From positions 1 through 64,000 of the forward strand of contig CAKPGR010000002.1 of NCBI GenBank assembly GCA_934155005.1: DNA of 64,000 nucleotides, in the 5' to 3' direction. Positions 59,785-64,000 of the stretch are shown piece by piece. Every line of letters begins with the position of its first letter. The stretch's first letter is position 1. Position numbers and translations under genes: made by a program. Under the pieces are notes generated by a model that worked only from the letters and a program-made list of their open reading frames with translations, was not told where the DNA came from and searched no databases. The DNA is from an uncultured Bacilli bacterium (GTDB lineage Bacteria > Bacillota_I > Bacilli_A > RF39 > UBA660).

Positions 59785-59846
59785 AAGACAATCACCTAGT
59801 CAATTATAACACTTTTAAAGCATTTTTTCTATACTAGTATTAAAAT

Positions 59847-59875
59847 AAAAATTACCAAATTAGGTAATCTTTATT
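59847..59875 (-). terminator. Terminator of polC
   Basis: GATTACC and GGTAATT pair on the minus strand around a TAATTT loop, followed by TTTATTT; 27 bases past the polC stop. Confidence 0.72.
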
Positions 59876-59901
59876 TTAAATTTTCTATTTCTTTTTTCAA
59901 G

Positions 59902-62900
59902 TTAAAATAAGCTAAGTTGATTAGTTTCATCCATTCCTTCAAAAATACCCATAAAACGCATTTTTTCGATTAATGTTTGTGAAACTTTACACCTTCTTTG
60001 AAAATCTTCTATACTAATAAATTTTCTTTTTTTTCTTTCTTCTACAATATTCTTAGCAACTGTATCTCCAAGTCCATCAATAGACGCAAATGGAGGATAT
60101 ATATTATCATCATCTTTTGGTTTAAATGTTGTAGCTTCACTTTCATATAGGTCAATATTCAAGAAATTAATACCTCGCGCTGTTGCTTCTAACGCAACAT
60201 GGAGACTTTCAGAAATACCTGCATCTTTATTAGTTGCTTCATTACCTTTGTTAGCTATTTCAATTAAAGTATTTTTAATCGCATTATAACCTTTAATCAT
60301 TGAATCAACATCGAAATCAGTTGCCTTAGAACTTAACCATGATGCATAATAATAAACTGGCATATGAACTTTATACCAAGCTATACGAAAGGCACTAATA
60401 ACATATGCAGCCGCATGAGCTTTAGGGAACATATATTTAATTTTCGCACAACTATCTATAAACCAATCAGCAATTCCTGCTTTTTTCATAATATCTTCAT
60501 ATTCCAACCATTGTTCATGATCCTTAGGTTTACTTGCTCTACCTTTACGAACAAATTCCATTATTTTAAATGCTTTTATTGGTTCTAAGCCATTATACAT
60601 AAGATAAACCATAATATCATCACGACATCCAATAACTTCACTAAAAGGAACTACTTTTTGTCTTATTAATTCTTGAGCATTTCCAAGCCAAACATCAGTA
60701 CCATGAGAAAGACCTGATATTTTAATTAATTCAGCAAATGTTGTTGGTTTTGTATCAGCAAGCATTTGTAAAGTAAATTTAGTACCAAATTCAGGAATTC
60801 CAAGTGTTCCTGTTTCACACATAATTTGTTCTTTTGTAACCCCAAGAGGTTTTGGCGACAAGAATATTCCCATTGTTTCTTTGTCATCCAAAGGAACTTT
60901 TGTAACATCCATTCCTGTTAAATCTTGAATCATACGAAGTTGTGTCGGATCAGAATGACCTAAAATATCTAGTTTTAAAACATCATCTTCAATTGAGTGA
61001 TAATCAAAGTGAGTTGTACGCCAAGCACTATTAGGATCATCAGCTGGATATTGAAATGGTGTGAAATCAAAAACATCCATATAATCAGGTATAACAACAA
61101 TTCCACCTGGATGTTGTCCTGTTGTTCTTTTAACACCTGTACATCCTAGTGATAATCTTTCAACTTCTGCTGTACGCATAACAATATTTTTATCTTCACA
61201 ATACCCTTTAACATATCCAAAAGCTGTCTTACTAGCTACAGTTCCAATAGTTCCTGCTCTATAAACATTATCAACACCAAATAAAACTTTTGTATATTCA
61301 TGGGTTGCTGCTTGATTTAAATCACTAAAATTAAGATCTATATCAGGAACTTTATCTGCATTAAAACCTAAGAAAGTTGCAAAAGGCATATCTTGTCCGT
61401 CTTTAATCATATCAATATTACAATCAGGACATTTTTTATTAGGTAAGTCAAATCCGCTCGAATATTTAGCTCCTAATTCATTACCATTTTCATCTTCAAA
61501 AATACTTAGTTTACAATTAGGACAACGATAATGAGCAGGAAGTGGATTAACCTCGGTAATTCCCATCATTGTAGCAACAAATGAAGATCCAACTGAACCA
61601 CGGGAACCAACTAAGAAACCATCATCATTCGATTTTTTAACTAGTCTTTGAGCAATTAAATAAATAGGATCGAATCCACCACCAATTATACCACCTAGTA
61701 TTTTTTTTAGTTTTTTTTCTAATTCATCTTTTTCTAATTTTTCTTCTGCTGTATCAATAATATTTTGTTTAACTAACTCTTCAACAGCATCTCTACCTTT
61801 TAATATAACCTCATGAAGTTTTTTAAATGCTTCACCGTTTGGAGAATCGATTTTTAAATTATAATTGATACTATTTAAAACAGCATCTCCATAAAGTTCT
61901 TTGGCAATTCTCTCTTCTATATTTAAAGGAAGAGGATCTCCGTACCAAGACTTAGCTTTATTATAAACTAAGTCTGTTACAACACGAGCACAATCTAGGT
62001 AAGTTCCATCATCATCTTTAACTCTTGGTGAAAAAGGAACACCACCAGTTTGTATAATAACTTCTATTTCCTCTATCATATCAGCAATTTTATTTGTATT
62101 ACTAACAACTATTTCATAAGCTTTATCTGTTCCTAAAAAATTAAAATCATTAAGCATTTCGCGTGTTGTTCTAAAATGATAACTTGGAATATTTTTATAA
62201 CGCGCTAGTGGATGTCTACCTCCACCTGGTACTTTTTGATTAACAATAATTTCACGATATATCTTATCTTCTTTTGTTAAATGATGAACATCCCCTGTTG
62301 CAACTACAATTTTACCGCTATCTTCTGTTGTTTTAATTATTTTTTTAATAACTTCAATTAATTCTTCTTCGGAACCAAAATCACCAGATTCAACTAAATG
62401 ACTATAAACGTCTAATGGTTGTACCTCAACATAATCATAAAAACTAATTATATTAGCAAGTTCTTCTTCACTTTTACTTCTAGCTTCAATAAATACCTCT
62501 GATTCATAGCAGCCACTTCCAATAAGTAGACCCTCTCTATGTTTTTCTATTTCACTTCTAAGAATTCTAGGAGTTTTATATAAATATGTAGTATTAGCAA
62601 GAGAAACTATTTTAAATAAATTTTTTAATCCTTTTTTATTTACACACAACAAATTAACATGAAAAGCTCGACCATATTTATGAATTTCATCTTTAGAAAC
62701 TAGTTTATCTAAATCAGTCATTATATCAAAATTCATGCCTGATAATTTATTTAACATTTTTGCAAATACCAAAGCTGTACCCTCAGCATCATAGTCAGCT
62801 CTATGATGAGCATCTTCATCAAATGGAACATTATATCTTTTTACCAAAGCGGAAAGACTATGACGAGCAAATGTATTATCCATTGTTCTAGATAGTTCTA

Positions 62901-64000
62901 ATGTATCAATAACAGGATTTTTAAATTCTCCCATATTATATTTTTTGTATGCCATTTCAACAAAGGATGTATCAAATTTAGCGTTATGAGCTACCATTGG
63001 TAAATCTCCAATCCACTCTTTAAATTCTTTTATCGCAGTCTCTTCATTTGGTTTTCCTTTTAACATATCATTTGTAATATTGGTTACATTTGTAATACGT
63101 TCACTGATATCACGACCTGGATCAACTAATTGGTCATATCTATCAATAATCATGCCTTCACATAATTTAACTGCACCTATTTCAATAATAGAGTCTTCAC
63201 CACCGGCATTAAAACCAGTTGTTTCTAAGTCAAATACAACATATGTACTTTTAAGTAAATCAGCGTCAGTTGGTCTTAACACAATTTTAACAGTATCATC
63301 AATTAATGTTAATTCTGTTCCATAAATAGCTTTAAAATGATCACTCTCTTCTAACCCTTTATTTAAGTTTCTAACTAGGTTAAAAACATGAGGATATGCT
63401 TGACATCCGTTATGGTCAGTTATTGCAATAGCTTTATGCCCCCATTTATGAGCTTGTTTAACCAAGACTTCCTCATTAACGACTCCATCCATTTGACTCA
63501 TCATTGTATGAGCATGTAGTTCAACCCTTTTAACGGGAGCATCATCTATAATTTCTTCTTCTTCTCTATCTAAGACATTAATATCTAAAACACCTAATGT
63601 TATATCAGGATTATATTTATCTGGGTCTTTAACACGAGCTCTTATTTTATACCATTTTTTTTCCTCAATTTTAGGGACTTCTTCTGTACCATTCATAAAA
63701 AGAGTTCCATAAATACTATCTGTAAAATCAGTCATTTTTAAATTTAATATTTTAAATTCTCTACCATCCTTAGTCTTTATTTCACGAAACTCTACACCAA
63801 ACATAAAGGCTTCGACTGTAACTGTTTTACTACTTTCTGTTATTGTATCCATGCGTGTTATAGCATCTGTTATAAGTCTTCCATATAAAACATCAGGATG
63901 ATCTTCCTTTTCTCTTGGCTTTCTTGTATAGTTTTTAAATTTTGGTTTTTCTTCTATTTCTTTTTTTTCTACCACAACTTCATTTACAATTTGTTTTTCT
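59902..64000 (-). CDS. polC: DNA polymerase III PolC (gene continues past the right edge)
   Basis: Main replicative polymerase of low-GC Gram-positive bacteria with built-in proofreading. The frame is open to base 64000, so the N-terminus is missing by window truncation; about 1365 residues are visible of a usual ~1440. Order: OB fold (about 50-140), PHP first half (RVELHAHTMMSQMDGV), 3'-5' exonuclease inserted at about 235-410 (VVFDLETTGFNAG, VAHNAKFDTSFVEMAY, HHRADYDAEGTALVF), PHP second half, then the polymerase core with a zinc motif (CPNC and CPDC), PDIDLNFSDLNQ (catalytic Asp), TTGQHPGGIVVIP, and a helix-hairpin-helix near the end (IDGLGDTVAKNIVEE). The 3' end MDETNQLSLF is the clamp-binding QLSLF motif. 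Confidence 0.97.
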   Translation of the reverse strand, partial: EKQIVNEVVVEKKEIEEKPKFKNYTRKPREKEDHPDVLYGRLITDAITRMDTITESSKTVTVEAFMFGVEFREIKTKDGREFKILNLKMTDFTDSIYGTLFMNGTEEVPKIEEKKWYKIRARVKDPDKYNPDITLGVLDINVLDREEEEIIDDAPVKRVELHAHTMMSQMDGVVNEEVLVKQAHKWGHKAIAITDHNGCQAYPHVFNLVRNLNKGLEESDHFKAIYGTELTLIDDTVKIVLRPTDADLLKSTYVVFDLETTGFNAGGEDSIIEIGAVKLCEGMIIDRYDQLVDPGRDISERITNVTNITNDMLKGKPNEETAIKEFKEWIGDLPMVAHNAKFDTSFVEMAYKKYNMGEFKNPVIDTLELSRTMDNTFARHSLSALVKRYNVPFDEDAHHRADYDAEGTALVFAKMLNKLSGMNFDIMTDLDKLVSKDEIHKYGRAFHVNLLCVNKKGLKNLFKIVSLANTTYLYKTPRILRSEIEKHREGLLIGSGCYESEVFIEARSKSEEELANIISFYDYVEVQPLDVYSHLVESGDFGSEEELIEVIKKIIKTTEDSGKIVVATGDVHHLTKEDKIYREIIVNQKVPGGGRHPLARYKNIPSYHFRTTREMLNDFNFLGTDKAYEIVVSNTNKIADMIEEIEVIIQTGGVPFSPRVKDDDGTYLDCARVVTDLVYNKAKSWYGDPLPLNIEERIAKELYGDAVLNSINYNLKIDSPNGEAFKKLHEVILKGRDAVEELVKQNIIDTAEEKLEKDELEKKLKKILGGIIGGGFDPIYLIAQRLVKKSNDDGFLVGSRGSVGSSFVATMMGITEVNPLPAHYRCPNCKLSIFEDENGNELGAKYSSGFDLPNKKCPDCNIDMIKDGQDMPFATFLGFNADKVPDIDLNFSDLNQAATHEYTKVLFGVDNVYRAGTIGTVASKTAFGYVKGYCEDKNIVMRTAEVERLSLGCTGVKRTTGQHPGGIVVIPDYMDVFDFTPFQYPADDPNSAWRTTHFDYHSIEDDVLKLDILGHSDPTQLRMIQDLTGMDVTKVPLDDKETMGIFLSPKPLGVTKEQIMCETGTLGIPEFGTKFTLQMLADTKPTTFAELIKISGLSHGTDVWLGNAQELIRQKVVPFSEVIGCRDDIMVYLMYNGLEPIKAFKIMEFVRKGRASKPKDHEQWLEYEDIMKKAGIADWFIDSCAKIKYMFPKAHAAAYVISAFRIAWYKVHMPVYYYASWLSSKATDFDVDSMIKGYNAIKNTLIEIANKGNEATNKDAGISESLHVALEATARGINFLNIDLYESEATTFKPKDDDNIYPPFASIDGLGDTVAKNIVEERKKRKFISIEDFQRRCKVSQTLIEKMRFMGIFEGMDETNQLSLF

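Overview
The window looks like a chromosomal segment of a very AT-rich, spore-forming member of the Bacillota. I infer an uncultured, gut-associated Bacilli lineage (RF39/Erysipelotrichia-like), because it carries PolC, the sporulation genes sigG, spoIVB and ylmC, a Bacillus-like ylbD-ylbE-rsmD order, a SirA-like protein, and a fermentative pair of phosphoketolase and lactate dehydrogenase. Almost all genes lie on the minus strand and form short operons closed by clear intrinsic terminators. Species-level placement cannot be made from the sequence alone.

Layout. 1-893: the N-terminal half of oleate hydratase, cut by the window edge. 1-4.6 kb: two genes with start-proximal frameshifts and a gene encoding fourteen near-identical 29-residue helical repeats with a small partner. 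4.6-6.7 kb: a pseudopilin-anchored protein ending in a sulfatase-modifying/lectin-like domain. 6.7-9.9 kb: ftsA-ftsZ, yqeY and rpsU. 9.9-12.6 kb: a bacteriocin operon (peptidase-containing ABC exporter, small accessory protein, two double-glycine peptides and a small membrane peptide). 12.6-18.8 kb: rsmD-ylbE-ylbD-sirA-like, an unknown 542-residue protein, a UPF0316 membrane protein, cysS and a cysteine synthase. 18.9-21.2 kb: tRNA-Ile(CAT) and tRNA-Leu(TAG), followed by an orphan region with fragments of the tRNA-Leu 3' end. 21.2-27 kb: rseP-cdsA, spoIVB, xseB-xseA-nusB, frr. 27-32 kb: a tail-collar-like surface protein, phosphoketolase, a variable pseudopilin and holA. 32.7-41 kb: a two-component system, an ApbE-like protein, a glycolipid-type glycosyltransferase, ylmC, sigG, a DUF6273-like protein and a methyltransferase. 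40.8-47.3 kb: the heat-shock operon hrcA-grpE-dnaK-(pepF)-dnaJ with two CIRCE-like elements. 47.3-54.4 kb: two more variable surface proteins, Fic, ldh, a diguanylate cyclase, tRNA-Arg, and perR-rubrerythrin. 54.4-64 kb: a YerB-like protein, rhomboid, TspO, polysaccharide deacetylase, rluD, lspA and polC, cut by the right edge.

The most notable signal is a dispersed family of four secreted surface proteins (27070, 30645, 47333, 53284). All four sit behind the same roughly 95-bp leader, which contains a 9-10 nt G tract and a terminator-like hairpin. Three share a C-terminal domain whose last ~45 codons are hypervariable in a very specific way. At 15 amino-acid-variable positions, every codon in every copy ends in C or T, while positions one and two differ freely. 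This is the pattern expected from adenine mutagenesis of AAY template codons by a diversity-generating retroelement (DGR), but no reverse transcriptase or template repeat was found in the window, so the machinery would have to act in trans. The second notable locus is the bacteriocin operon, whose second and third peptides share an unusual C-terminal motif. Four short genes carry probable one-base homopolymer frameshifts, which are either real decay or assembly error.
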